The position numbers and the translations under genes were made by a program. The notes beneath the pieces were generated by a model, which was not told where the DNA came from, searched no databases, and worked only from the letters and a program-made list of their open reading frames with translations. 64,000 bases of DNA, taken from NCBI RefSeq assembly GCF_019797845.1, contig NZ_CP081864.1, forward strand, positions 1,798,001 to 1,862,000, given 5' to 3'. Origin of the DNA: Symbiopectobacterium purcellii (GTDB taxonomy: Bacteria > Pseudomonadota > Gammaproteobacteria > Enterobacterales > Enterobacteriaceae). This document shows, one piece after another, positions 17,233 through 25,947 of this stretch (positions within the stretch are counted from its first letter, which is position 1; the number at the start of each line of letters is the position of its first letter).

Positions 17233-18287
17233 ATGATGAATTAATTCTGACCGTTGAAAACCGTGCGATTACCGGCTGGGATCGCGTGCGTGTTACGCGC
17301 AGCATTGAACGCTTGCCGTCCGATTTTGACCTTGGCTTGATGGACTATTACGCCACAGGCGATAAAGAACGGCAGATCGTCAACCCAGGTGATAAATGCA
17401 CGGTAGCGCTTGGCGATGACTTGGTGATCACCGGCTATCTCGACCGCTGGACATCTGGCCTGTTTCGTTCCCAGCATGAGGTTCGTGCCATGGGGCGTAG
17501 CAAATGCCAGGATCTGGTGGACTGCTCTGCCGAATGGCAAAATAACGTCATCAACACCTCGACCGCACTGGACATCGCCAAAAAACTGGCGGCGCCTTAC
17601 GGCATCTCGGTGACCAGCGACGTGACCGATATGGTGACGGTGCCCCAGTTCACAATCAATTTTGGCGAGTCACCACAGGCCATTATCGATAGAATTTCGC
17701 GTTATTCGGCCTTCCTTTATTACGACAAACCTGATGGTAATCTGTACCTGACCCGCGTGGGTGCCAAATCCGCCGCAAGTGGGGTAGAACAGGGCGTCAA
17801 TATTGAACAAGCCTTTTTTCAGTCCAGTGTTGATGAGCGTTTCTCTGATTATGTCGGCTTGTCGTTGTCGTTGAATAAGTTGGAAGGTGATTACAGTTCT
17901 CTCACCCTGGCTACGGCACAAGATCCTGATGTGGCCACCATGCGCTACCGCAAGCACATCACTATTGTCGAAAGCACTATGGCGGCCAACAAACTGGCAG
18001 AACAATGCATTAACTGGGAAATGAACCGCCGCTATGGCCGCTCTAGACAATTGCAGGTCACCATTGACAGTTGGCGGGACAGTTCCGGTGCGCTATGGCA
18101 GCCAAACACCTTAATTCCAATTTCGATCCCAGTCATGGGATTGGAGGATGAAAGCTGGTTGTTGGGCGAGGTCACTTTTACCCGTGATGACAGCGGCACC
18201 CATGCGCAAATGCTGTTGATGCCGCCAGAAGCGTTCATTGTCCAACCCTATCAGTTCTACAGTTTGTTGCAGGAGCTTACCCAATGA
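17229..18287 (+). CDS. Baseplate hub protein, Mu gpP (gp44)-like
   Basis: A 352-residue protein, close to Mu gpP (379). It starts 'LTVENRAITGWDRVRVTRSIERLPSDFDLGL' and contains 'GYLDRW' and 'GRSKCQDLVDCSAEW', the hub domain pattern that forms the trimeric ring at the tube end, similar in fold to T4 gp27. Gene order gpN-gpP-gp45-gp46-gp47-gp48 is the Mu baseplate order. Confidence 0.87.
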   Translation: MNDELILTVENRAITGWDRVRVTRSIERLPSDFDLGLMDYYATGDKERQIVNPGDKCTVALGDDLVITGYLDRWTSGLFRSQHEVRAMGRSKCQDLVDCSAEWQNNVINTSTALDIAKKLAAPYGISVTSDVTDMVTVPQFTINFGESPQAIIDRISRYSAFLYYDKPDGNLYLTRVGAKSAASGVEQGVNIEQAFFQSSVDERFSDYVGLSLSLNKLEGDYSSLTLATAQDPDVATMRYRKHITIVESTMAANKLAEQCINWEMNRRYGRSRQLQVTIDSWRDSSGALWQPNTLIPISIPVMGLEDESWLLGEVTFTRDDSGTHAQMLLMPPEAFIVQPYQFYSLLQELTQ

Positions 18288-18862
18288 ACATGCATGATCT
18301 GTTCCGGCGGGCATTGATGATGCTGGGGATCGGCACCGTTACCGCCTGTTCTGATTCCGGGAAAGTGCAGAAAATTCAGTATCAGGTGCCGTTGGAAATT
18401 CGCGGTGATACGCCGCGCATGGCGGAATTCGGGTTTTCCTCTGGCTTACCTGCAGGCAGTGATGTGCTGCTAGCGTTTCTGGGCGGTGATCGCTCCAATG
18501 CGGTAGTGATTGCCACCAATAATCAGGATTATCGCCATACTGGGCTTAATCCGGGCGAGACGGTTATCTATAACCAGTGGGGCATGCACATCAAGCTGAC
18601 GGAAACCGGCATTGAAGTGGAAGCCAAAAACCAACCGGTAGTGGTCAACAATGCCACTACAGTGACGGTAACGGCATCAGAAAAAATCCGGCTGGAAACC
18701 CCCGAGCTGCAGGTGACCGGAAATATTACGGATAACTGCGATACGCAATCTGCCACGCTAAAACAATTACGGGAAGCCTTTAACCACCACGAACACGCCC
18801 TTTCCGGGGTACAACCAGGTAGCGCCACGTTAACCAGCGATAAGCCCACGGAGTCTGTCTGA
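18284..18862 (+). CDS. Baseplate central spike, Mu gp45-like
   Basis: A 192-residue protein (Mu gp45 197). It has the OB-like N-terminal part with 'RMAEFGFSSGLPAGSDVLLAFLGGDRSNAVVIATNNQDYR', then a beta-helical stretch of valine/threonine-rich strands. The end has 'FNHHEHALSGVQPGSA', whose His-x-His motif in this family holds a metal ion at the spike tip. The trimer pierces the outer membrane on contraction. Confidence 0.88.
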   Translation: MNMHDLFRRALMMLGIGTVTACSDSGKVQKIQYQVPLEIRGDTPRMAEFGFSSGLPAGSDVLLAFLGGDRSNAVVIATNNQDYRHTGLNPGETVIYNQWGMHIKLTETGIEVEAKNQPVVVNNATTVTVTASEKIRLETPELQVTGNITDNCDTQSATLKQLREAFNHHEHALSGVQPGSATLTSDKPTESV

Positions 18863-19311
18863 TGGCTGATATTAAAACCCTATGGGTGGTGGATGAAGCG
18901 CGGGGGGATTGGCAAACCTCAATGGGCGATCTGGCCAGTGGCGATGACCTCCAAACCGCCATTCTGATCAGTTTGTTCACTGACCGCCAGGCGCGCAGTG
19001 ATGACGATTATGATGGCGAAGCGCGGCGCGGTTGGTGGGGCGACACGGGGTCTACTGATAACATTGGCTCCCGGCTGTGGCTACTTAATCGACAAAAACT
19101 AACCACCAACACCGCACAACGGGCAGAAGATTACACCACCGAGGCGTTGCAGTGGCTAATTGATGATGGTGTGGTCTCTGCGTTCAGCGTTGAAGCTCAG
19201 ATTGTCTATCCGGCCAGATTATATCTAACGATCACTTATCAAATGCCTGACCAAACCAGCACATCAATAAAATTCTCATGGGTATGGGAGCAAATCAACA
19301 ATGCCATTTAA
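18862..19311 (+). CDS. Baseplate wedge protein, Mu gp46-like
   Basis: A 149-residue protein (Mu gp46 144) starting on the last base of the spike gene. 'GDLASGDDLQTAILISLFTDRQARSDD' with 'RRGWWGD' and 'GSRLWLLNRQKLT' are the GP46 family signature, comparable to P2 gpW and T4 gp25. It forms part of the baseplate wedge that triggers sheath contraction. Confidence 0.88.
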   Translation: MADIKTLWVVDEARGDWQTSMGDLASGDDLQTAILISLFTDRQARSDDDYDGEARRGWWGDTGSTDNIGSRLWLLNRQKLTTNTAQRAEDYTTEALQWLIDDGVVSAFSVEAQIVYPARLYLTITYQMPDQTSTSIKFSWVWEQINNAI

Positions 19312-20443
19312 CCGCCCGACGTTGACAGAGCTACGTGAACGAAACAAAGCATTTGTCGAATCTGAATTACAGGACATTGGTGCACTACTGCGGTTCTCCA
19401 ATCTGCGGGTACTGTCAGATGCCGACGCGGGTATGGCCTGGTTGCATTACGGTTATCTGGACTGGATTGCCAAACAGGCTGTGCCCTATACCGCCACGGA
19501 TGAATACCTTGCCGCCTGGGGGGCACTGAAAGCTATCTACCGTAAAGCGGCGGTGGCGGCGACCTGCTCATCCGTGGTGTTCACCGGTTCCAAGGGATCA
19601 ACGGTGACTGCCGGCGCCATCCTCAACCGCAGCGATGGCTATCAGTACACCCTGGATAAAGCGATCACTCTGGGCAGTGATGGCACGGCTGGCGGGAGCA
19701 TTACTGCTGTGCTGCTCGACCCGGAAGAAGATGCAACCACCGGTGGCGATAAGGGTAACGCGGATGCCGGTACCTTGCTATCCCTGGATATTTCATGGTT
19801 GGGCATTGACTCCACGGTGACCCTAAACACGGCTGCTACCGGAGGTACGGATATTGAAGATGAAGAGGTTTTCCGCTCCCGCGTACTCTATGCCTACCAA
19901 AACGCCCCCCAAGGTGGGAGCGATGCCGATTATAAAAAATGGGCGCTGGCCGTGTCAGGTGTCACCCGCGCCTGGGTAAAACGGCGTTTGAGCGGTGCGG
20001 GAACCGTAGGGGTCTATATCATGTGTGATGAGAACAACAATGAGGGCTTTCCAGTTGGGACAGACGGTATTTCGCCTTTGGAGGACTGGGGAGCGATCAA
20101 TGCAACGGGTGACCAGCTTACTGTTGCTGATTACATCTACCCGCGCCAGACCGATACCGCGATAGTTTTTGTTTGTGCCCCGGTGAAGCGCATTATTGAT
20201 TTTGAGATTTCGGGTTTAACCAGTGCTGACAGCACCACGGTACAGGCGATCAAGGATGCACTAACGGACGTTTTTTTTGATAATGCCAATCCAGACGGCA
20301 CCGGCAAAGTGTACTTGTCGGATATCAATCAAAGCATCGGTGATGTCACGGGAACCGCGGGATACATTCTCAATGCACCGACCGCCAATATTGTACTGGG
20401 TGTGGGGGAAATCCCGGTCCTAGGCCAGGTAGATTTTATATGA
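19301..20443 (+). CDS. Baseplate J-like wedge protein, Mu gp47-like
   Basis: A 380-residue protein (Mu gp47 360) overlapping gp46 by 11 bases. It has the baseplate J pattern: an N-terminal 'FNRPTLTELRERNKAFVESEL', the central 'EDEEVFRSRVLYAYQNAPQGGSDADYKKWALAVSGVTRAWVKRR', and the C-terminal 'VYLSDINQSIGDVTGTAGYIL'. It connects wedge and tail fibre, like T4 gp6. Confidence 0.9.
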   Translation: MPFNRPTLTELRERNKAFVESELQDIGALLRFSNLRVLSDADAGMAWLHYGYLDWIAKQAVPYTATDEYLAAWGALKAIYRKAAVAATCSSVVFTGSKGSTVTAGAILNRSDGYQYTLDKAITLGSDGTAGGSITAVLLDPEEDATTGGDKGNADAGTLLSLDISWLGIDSTVTLNTAATGGTDIEDEEVFRSRVLYAYQNAPQGGSDADYKKWALAVSGVTRAWVKRRLSGAGTVGVYIMCDENNNEGFPVGTDGISPLEDWGAINATGDQLTVADYIYPRQTDTAIVFVCAPVKRIIDFEISGLTSADSTTVQAIKDALTDVFFDNANPDGTGKVYLSDINQSIGDVTGTAGYILNAPTANIVLGVGEIPVLGQVDFI

Positions 20444-21033
20444 GTCTATTCTCGAAAACAGATTATAGCGGCGCGCTACAAAACCTATTACCGCAGGGGC
20501 GCGCCTGGCCGCGCGAGTCAACAACCGTGCAGGCTGCCGTGATCCGGGCGCTGGCGCGTTCGTTCGCACGTTCAGATGATGATGCTCAGCGATTGCTGGT
20601 GGGCGCATTCCCTTCTGCTGCGACGATCCTGCTCACTGAATGGGAAAATACCTTGGGTCTGCCAGACGATTGCGCAATTGGTGAAATCGGTGGGATCAGC
20701 GATCGCCAACTGGCGGTGGTGTCCAAGTTAATCAGTACCGGAGGGCTCAGCCGTCAATATTATATCCAGGTAGCCGCTGCATTGGGCTACACCATCACTA
20801 TTTCGCAATTTCGGCCTGCCATGTCAGGCATGACGGTATGCGGTGATGCGCTTAATGGCGATGAGTGGCCGTTTACCTGGCGCATCAATTCCCCGCTGAC
20901 CACGATGAAATATGCTGTTGCGGGTGGAGCCTATTGCACTGACCCGTTGGCATCATGGGGAAATAAGCAACTTGAATGTGCGATCACCAAAATAGCCCCC
21001 TCCCATTTACGACTTATTTTTAATTACGAGTAG
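20440..21033 (+). CDS. Baseplate/fibre-attachment protein, Mu gp48-like (DUF2313, YmfQ)
   Basis: A 197-residue protein (Mu gp48 194) overlapping gp47 by four bases. 'YSGALQNLLPQGRAWPRE' at the start, 'LLTEWENTLGLPDD' and 'GLSRQYYIQVAAALGY' are the YmfQ/DUF2313 hallmark. It probably links the baseplate to the tail fibres. The fibre gene follows after a 52-base gap with a ribosome site (GTGAGGATAA). Confidence 0.87.
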   Translation: MSLFSKTDYSGALQNLLPQGRAWPRESTTVQAAVIRALARSFARSDDDAQRLLVGAFPSAATILLTEWENTLGLPDDCAIGEIGGISDRQLAVVSKLISTGGLSRQYYIQVAAALGYTITISQFRPAMSGMTVCGDALNGDEWPFTWRINSPLTTMKYAVAGGAYCTDPLASWGNKQLECAITKIAPSHLRLIFNYE

Positions 21034-21085
21034 TTAACACCACTACGTCACATTTCAATCGCTTATCAATAAGTGAGGATAACCC

Positions 21086-22462
21086 ATGCTGAGAATAGGG
21101 CAGGTAGAGAGTACGGCTCAAGACGGGAAATATACTGACGGCAATGTTGCTAGCGGTATTTCAGCAACACGCTTACGTGCGGCTGCTTTTAATGCAATGC
21201 AGGAAGAACTCGCCAATATCATTGAAGAGGCTGGCAATGAACTTGATGCGTCAGATGATACACAGGTACTGACGGCGTTGAAACAAATATTCAGCACTCT
21301 TTCTACCACCGGTAATGCCGCCACTGCGACCAAGCTGGCAACGGCAAGAACCATTGGCGGTGTATCTTTCGACGGCACAGCTAATATTAACCTCCCTGGT
21401 GTTAATGCGTCTGGCACGCAAGCAACATCGGGTAATGCTGCTACCGCGACTAAACTGGCGACAGCGAGAACGATTAATGGTGTAGCGTTCGACGGTACAG
21501 CAAACATCACTGTTACTGCGACTGCCGATGGTGGGGCGGCAGATACAGCCACCAAGCTGGCAACGGCGCGAACCATTGGTGGCGTATCTTTTGATGGCAC
21601 GGCCAACATTAACCTTCCCGGCGTTAATGCTGCCGGTAGTCAAGCTACCACGGGCAACGCCGCCACTGCAACCAAACTGGCAACGGCGCGAAAGATTAAC
21701 GGCGTGCCGTTTGACGGTTCGGCTGACATTAGTGTCAATACGCTGGTATCCCGTGGCCTGGTTCCGGCATTAAGTGGCAACGATCAGGGTACGCCCGGTA
21801 TCCAGCTGTATGAAGCCTACAACAATGGTTATCCGATCCCTTACGGTAATGTTATCCATCTCAAAGGCGCATCGGCTGGCGGGGAGGGTGAATTGCTGAT
21901 GGGCTGGATCGGCACCAGTGGTGCTCATGCCCCGCTTTATATTCGCAGTCGTCGGGATTTTGGGAGTGCGCCCTGGTCTGCATGGGCGCAGGTATTCACC
22001 GCCAATGAACTGGCGGGTATTCCGCTGCCGTTCCCAGGCGAAGATCCCCCTTCTGGATGGTTGAAATGCAAAGGGCAAATTTTTAACAAAACCACCTATC
22101 CGGTTTTAGCCTCTCTCTACCCCACCGGCAAGCTGCCCGACCTGCGCGGCGAGTTTATTCGTGGCTGGGATGATGGGCGCGGTGTTGATACGGGGCGTTC
22201 ACTGCTCTCGGCGCAGAATGATGCGATGCAACCGATAACAGCAAAATGGGTTCTAGACGATATGGCGGCTGATGGAGCTATCGATTATCCTCCCTCCGGG
22301 GCGTTATACATCGACAGCACCGCGACGGTTAATTTCGACGCGGTATCAACACGTGCGAGAAGTGGCGCACGCGGGGTGTTTGATTCCTCGCTACAAACAC
22401 GAACCGCTAACGAAACCCGCCCGCGCAATATCGCCTTTAACTACATTGTGAGAGCAGCATGA
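21086..22462 (+). CDS. Tail fibre protein with repeats and a collar-type tip
   Basis: A 458-residue protein. Residues 1-70 are the baseplate-binding part. Residues about 76-216 hold four phage-fibre repeats built on 'NAATATKLATARTIGGVSFDGTA'-type units. The later part 'GIPLPFPGEDPPSGWLKCKG' followed by 'LYPTGKLPDLRGEFIRGWDDGRGVD' is the phage tail collar domain, and the end 'ETRPRNIAFNYIVRA' is the common fibre tip. It recognises the host surface; the tip decides host range. Only one fibre gene is visible, with no inversion system around it. Confidence 0.87.
   Translation: MLRIGQVESTAQDGKYTDGNVASGISATRLRAAAFNAMQEELANIIEEAGNELDASDDTQVLTALKQIFSTLSTTGNAATATKLATARTIGGVSFDGTANINLPGVNASGTQATSGNAATATKLATARTINGVAFDGTANITVTATADGGAADTATKLATARTIGGVSFDGTANINLPGVNAAGSQATTGNAATATKLATARKINGVPFDGSADISVNTLVSRGLVPALSGNDQGTPGIQLYEAYNNGYPIPYGNVIHLKGASAGGEGELLMGWIGTSGAHAPLYIRSRRDFGSAPWSAWAQVFTANELAGIPLPFPGEDPPSGWLKCKGQIFNKTTYPVLASLYPTGKLPDLRGEFIRGWDDGRGVDTGRSLLSAQNDAMQPITAKWVLDDMAADGAIDYPPSGALYIDSTATVNFDAVSTRARSGARGVFDSSLQTRTANETRPRNIAFNYIVRAA
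21311..21735 (+). repeat. Four imperfect tandem repeats inside the tail fibre gene
   Basis: Units start near 21311, 21431, 21536 and 21655, each 105-120 bases, beginning with GGTAATGC or a close variant, followed by ACCAAGCTGGCAACGG-like DNA. They encode the fibre repeat residues 76-216. Units one and three are nearly the same over 'TIGGVSFDGTANINLPGVNA', which suggests recent duplication or gene conversion among the repeats. Confidence 0.8.
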
Positions 22463-23124
22463 TGAGCCACTATTCAACGGATATTGAGACTGCCGAATTA
22501 GGCGAAAACGGCCTCAGCAAAAAGGCTGGCTGGATCACGGTCTATCATGTGCATCCGGACACACGGGAATACTTGAGTGCCAGTGATGAATATCTGATGG
22601 CGGACGTAGGTTTACCTGCGCACAGTTACCCCGATAAACCGGTGTTGCCGCCGGCGGGTCAGGCATTACGGCGCAGCCTTGACGGGTTGTCTTGGGAGCA
22701 TGTACCCGATTATCGGGGTAAAACCGTTTACAACACCGGGACACGTGAAGCCTCGACTGTCTCGGAAATGGGTGAGCTCCCCGAAGCGGTAACGCTACTG
22801 TCTCCGGCAACGGAATTTGATACCTGGAACGACAAGAAATGGGTAACAGACAAAGCCGCCCAACACACAGCAGAAGTCCAAGCGGCGCAGCAGGCGGCAA
22901 AGCAGGAATTAGCTTCACGGCTGACCGTTGCGAGTGCGCGTATTCAGCCGCTACAGGATGCAACAGACCTCGATATGGCCACTGAGGCAGAAAGGGCGCA
23001 GCTTGTCGCGTGGAAAACCTACCGCGTGTTGCTAAACCGCCTCGAGTTGGATACAGCGTCGGATATTGAATGGCCGGAAGCGCCTGAAGGTGAAAAAAAC
23101 GGGGAATTAGCGTCGGCACCATAA
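22459..23124 (+). CDS. Tail fibre assembly chaperone
   Basis: A 221-residue protein whose start overlaps the fibre stop. The end, 'ELASRLTVASARIQPLQDATDLDMATEAERAQLVAWKTYRVLLNRLE', is the signature of the caudovirus tail fibre assembly family (lambda Tfa, Mu gpU). The helical middle part 'AAQHTAEVQAAQQAAKQ' leads into it. It acts as a chaperone for fibre folding and may remain on the tip. Confidence 0.85.
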   Translation: MMSHYSTDIETAELGENGLSKKAGWITVYHVHPDTREYLSASDEYLMADVGLPAHSYPDKPVLPPAGQALRRSLDGLSWEHVPDYRGKTVYNTGTREASTVSEMGELPEAVTLLSPATEFDTWNDKKWVTDKAAQHTAEVQAAQQAAKQELASRLTVASARIQPLQDATDLDMATEAERAQLVAWKTYRVLLNRLELDTASDIEWPEAPEGEKNGELASAP

Positions 23125-23156
23125 CTGCCCCGGCCCCCTCAAAGAGCCGGGACAGT
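23124..23156 (+). terminator. Hairpin at the end of the prophage late operon
   Basis: ACTG-CCCCGGC at 23124-23134 pairs with GCCGGGA-CAGT at 23146-23156, directly on the stop codon of the fibre chaperone gene. No T-run follows, so termination strength is uncertain. It marks the last recognisable phage gene. No gene is seen in 23157-23361, an AT-rich stretch without repeats that I can identify. Confidence 0.5.
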
Positions 23157-23361
23157 CATCAGTGCCTCTGCGCGAACTGGCCGAGTTATTTTATCTCACT
23201 TTATTATTTCTATGCCGTTAACACATTTAAAATGTAATTGACTCTGTTGAATGATATTGAATCATACTATTTACCCGAATCTGTTTTAGAAAAATAAGAA
23301 ATGATACATGACAGGAAAACTCAATGGCATATGACTATCTTCTATTATCAAACAATCTGAG

Positions 23362-24474
23362 TCACGATCTAAATTCTTGTATTTTATTTAACTCTTTTCT
23401 TAATGCTTTTATTAGAATTGAAGTATCAAATGATGTTATATCATCCCCTATCTCAGTTTTTAAAAACTGAGTTGTTGTCAATTGAGTGGCTTTGTTACTA
23501 TTAGGCCCCCACACTATATTATTCTCAAAAACAGAATTAAACAAACGATTATTATAAATGCAGAATTGCCGCTTATTCAGCGCACTAGCAAGGTGAACAA
23601 CTGCAGTATCTACTGTAATAACAATGTCTGCATATTGAACAAGAGCGAATGAGCGCTCTGCATCCTCGAAAGGATTAATCTCAATGCTCTTCATCAAACG
23701 ATTATTTATTTCGTTACCTAAATTAAAAACAATAGTTTTATATCCTACCAATGTGTTTAAGTAAGTTAGTATTATATTAATTTGATTAGTCGATAAACTA
23801 CGGTTTCTTTGGGATGCAAATGGATTGAATATAATTATTTTTTCGTTTTTCATTTTAATTTGCTGAGAAAAGATATATGCATCATAAACATAATGTTCAT
23901 TGAATGTGAGGTAAGGTTGGCACTTACTATCAATAGAAAAAAATTTAATGATGCTTATCATTCTTGTTGTAATGTGCTCAGACTTATGCGTGATAATATT
24001 CGTGTCAAATATCGTATTTTGAGGTTGATTAAAACTGATTGCGTGTTTTGGTTTTATATATGATAGCGTTTTAAGTCTGTAATAAGAAAATGTATCAAAG
24101 TCAGCAAGATCAATAACCAAATCAATGTTAAACTTTAATAATTTTCTGATTTTCTTAAAATCATTTTTTTGATATATAAAAAAACCATCAATTTTGATCA
24201 TATCTATGAATAAGAATGATATCTTGGGAGGTATTATTACGTAAACCTTAAAATCATTATCTCTAAGTGCTTTAATTATACCTGATGTTACAATAGCATC
24301 TCCAATGGCCTGAGAATGCATAAATATACATATATTTTTGTAATCATTTTTAATAAACGTGCTTTTTTTTCGATAGAATAGCTTAAGAAAAAAAATTTTT
24401 AGTTTTTTCTTTAATGCTTTTGTTTTAATGTTTCTTTGTCTATTTAATTTTCTTAATTCCAAATAAAAATTCAT
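23362..24474 (-). CDS. Glycosyltransferase family 9 (heptosyltransferase-like)
   Basis: A 370-residue protein with the GT9 layout: near residue 50 'FMHSQAIGDAIVTSGIIKALRD' (nucleotide-sugar side, with the conserved AIGD), and around residue 285 'ADIVITVDTAVVHLASAL', the DTAxxHLA motif that binds the donor. Such enzymes add heptose or related sugars to lipopolysaccharide core or proteins. The DNA is strikingly AT-rich compared with both neighbours, so it was acquired separately. It lies between the last phage gene and a transposon remnant, on the opposite strand, so it may be a lysogenic-conversion gene altering surface sugar or an independent acquisition. Substrate cannot be told. Confidence 0.75.
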   Translation of the reverse strand: MNFYLELRKLNRQRNIKTKALKKKLKIFFLKLFYRKKSTFIKNDYKNICIFMHSQAIGDAIVTSGIIKALRDNDFKVYVIIPPKISFLFIDMIKIDGFFIYQKNDFKKIRKLLKFNIDLVIDLADFDTFSYYRLKTLSYIKPKHAISFNQPQNTIFDTNIITHKSEHITTRMISIIKFFSIDSKCQPYLTFNEHYVYDAYIFSQQIKMKNEKIIIFNPFASQRNRSLSTNQINIILTYLNTLVGYKTIVFNLGNEINNRLMKSIEINPFEDAERSFALVQYADIVITVDTAVVHLASALNKRQFCIYNNRLFNSVFENNIVWGPNSNKATQLTTTQFLKTEIGDDITSFDTSILIKALRKELNKIQEFRS

Positions 24475-25210
24475 TTTTCAAATATTTCTCTAATTAAGTT
24501 GAATATTATCAGTTCTCTGTCCTGTTTTTCCTTGACAGGCTTTGTTGAATAATAGGTAATCATGCTGTTTTGCCAAGCAAGTTTTGGTAGAAAAAGCTCG
24601 TCACCTCAGGTGTACAGTTTTCTCATGAGGCCTAACTGCATGATTTTGCGTTGCGAGGCTCCGTTGTTTCACTGGGCTGCCAGCATAAAATCTGTTTATT
24701 CAACAAAGCCTTGTTAAAGAAGAACCGTGCTTATCGCTTGCCCCTCTCAAGGCTCACCGTTTTTCTCGGCCAATAACTTTATCATGCCCCACACGGGACA
24801 GGAAGCCGGAGGCTTTGTTGATTAATTGTTAAATATAAAGTTAAGCAAAAGCCCACGCTGCTCGGCTATAAGGTCGAGCGATTTTACCTATCAATGAAAC
24901 CAATAGTCAACCGATTCCAACCACTAAGATCTGAGTGCCGTGCACGTGTCGTACTGTGCCAGATTGTGACGTGTGAATGCCAAGGATGGCTATGGGGCAT
25001 ATATGGGACAAAAAATTAGCGCAAAACAACTCACATCAGCACGCTGGCATGGTTCGTCTTGCGCTAACACTCTGCTTTAAACCCGCTTTAAATCTACATC
25101 ATCAAGCTTTCACTTTTTCTCTCCCGTTAAGTACAATCACTGGATAATCCTGCGTCACTCCTCTAGAGTGAACGCGCTTGGAATGTCACACCTGCCGGAG
25201 AAGAAAGAGA
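24475..25210 (+). other. Gene-free junction between accessory DNA and folE
   Basis: No convincing gene is seen in this stretch. It holds a MITE-like remnant (24538-24710) and, near 24814, a single further TTTGTTGATTAATTG sequence resembling one end of an IS5-type element. The last part, before folE, has a folE ribosome site (GGAGAAGAAAGAGA). I looked for a prophage attachment core or tRNA and found none, so the exact prophage end is undefined. Confidence 0.6.
24538..24710. mobile_element. MITE-like remnant with IS5-family (IS903-type) terminal repeats
   Basis: The left end GGCTTTGTTGAATAA (24538-24552) is the exact inverse of the right end TTATTCAACAAAGCC (24696-24710). This terminal sequence is that of IS903-type members of the IS5 family. 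The 173-bp element is far too short for a transposase and has no open frame, so it is either an internally deleted copy or a non-autonomous derivative. The flanks TTGACA and TTGTTA are only partly alike, so a target duplication is not clear. Confidence 0.7.
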
Positions 25211-25879
25211 ATGACCCCCACGTTGAGTCGCGAAGCGGCGCTGGTTCATGAAGCGTTGCTGGCGCGCGGTCTGGAAACCCCGCTGCGCGGCGCGCTGCTG
25301 GATGCCGCCACTCGCAAGGCACGCATCGCCGAACACATGACCGAAATCATGAATCTGCTGAGCCTCGATCTGCAAGATGACAGTTTGGCCGAAACCCCCC
25401 ATCGCATCGCAAAAATGTATGTGGATGAAATTTTCGCCGGGCTGGACTATGCCAATTTCCCTAAAATCACCATCATTGAAAACAAAATGAAAGTGGATGA
25501 AATGGTGACGGTGCGAGATATCACACTGACCAGCACCTGCGAGCACCATTTTGTTACCATCGATGGCAAGGCAACTGTCGCTTATATCCCGAAGGAAGGG
25601 GTGATTGGCCTGTCGAAGATCAACCGTATCGTGCAGTTTTTTGCACAGCGTCCGCAGGTACAGGAGCGTTTGACCCAGCAGATTCTTGTCGCGCTGCAAA
25701 CCCTGCTGGGTACCAGCAATGTTGCAGTATCGATTGATGCTGTGCACTACTGTGTCAAAGCGCGCGGTATTTGTGATGCAACCAGTGCGACCACTACCAC
25801 TTCGCTGGGTGGCCTGTTCAAATCGAGCCAGAATACGCGTCAGGAATTCTTGCGCGCTGTGCGTCACCACCAGCACTGA
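25211..25879 (+). CDS. folE: GTP cyclohydrolase I
   Basis: Converts GTP to dihydroneopterin triphosphate, the first step of folate (and queuosine precursor) synthesis, in the cytoplasm. The 222-residue product from ATG 25211 matches the length of E. coli FolE. Zinc ligands and active site are visible: '[23 protein letters not shown]' and 'VHYCVKARG'. The segment after it reads '[18 protein letters not shown]'; from memory E. coli has 'ARGIRDATSAT', so an Arg to Cys change (CGC to TGC type) is present in a conserved loop near the substrate site. The human enzyme differs here too, so activity may remain. Located directly upstream of yeiB, as in E. coli. Confidence 0.93.
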   Translation: MTPTLSREAALVHEALLARGLETPLRGALLDAATRKARIAEHMTEIMNLLSLDLQDDSLAETPHRIAKMYVDEIFAGLDYANFPKITIIENKMKVDEMVTVRDITLTSTCEHHFVTIDGKATVAYIPKEGVIGLSKINRIVQFFAQRPQVQERLTQQILVALQTLLGTSNVAVSIDAVHYCVKARGICDATSATTTTSLGGLFKSSQNTRQEFLRAVRHHQH

Positions 25880-25947
25880 TCGTTGTGCCGCAGCCACCGG
25901 GTGTGGCTGTTGGCGGCATGCGGCCCTTTGGATTGGCACAAACGCCT

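Noticed and set aside
21118..21609. Minus-strand frame in the tail fibre gene
   Set aside because: Produced by the fibre repeats read backwards; no start signal.
21311..21735. Tandem repeats considered as a CRISPR array
   Set aside because: Units are 105-120 bases, in frame and part of the tail fibre coding sequence.
23125..25210. Prophage attachment site or tRNA target
   Set aside because: No tRNA gene and no direct repeat that could be matched to the left prophage end, which is outside the window.
25163..25939. Minus-strand frame of 258 codons over folE
   Set aside because: Shadow of folE, whose zinc and active-site motifs are clear on the plus strand.
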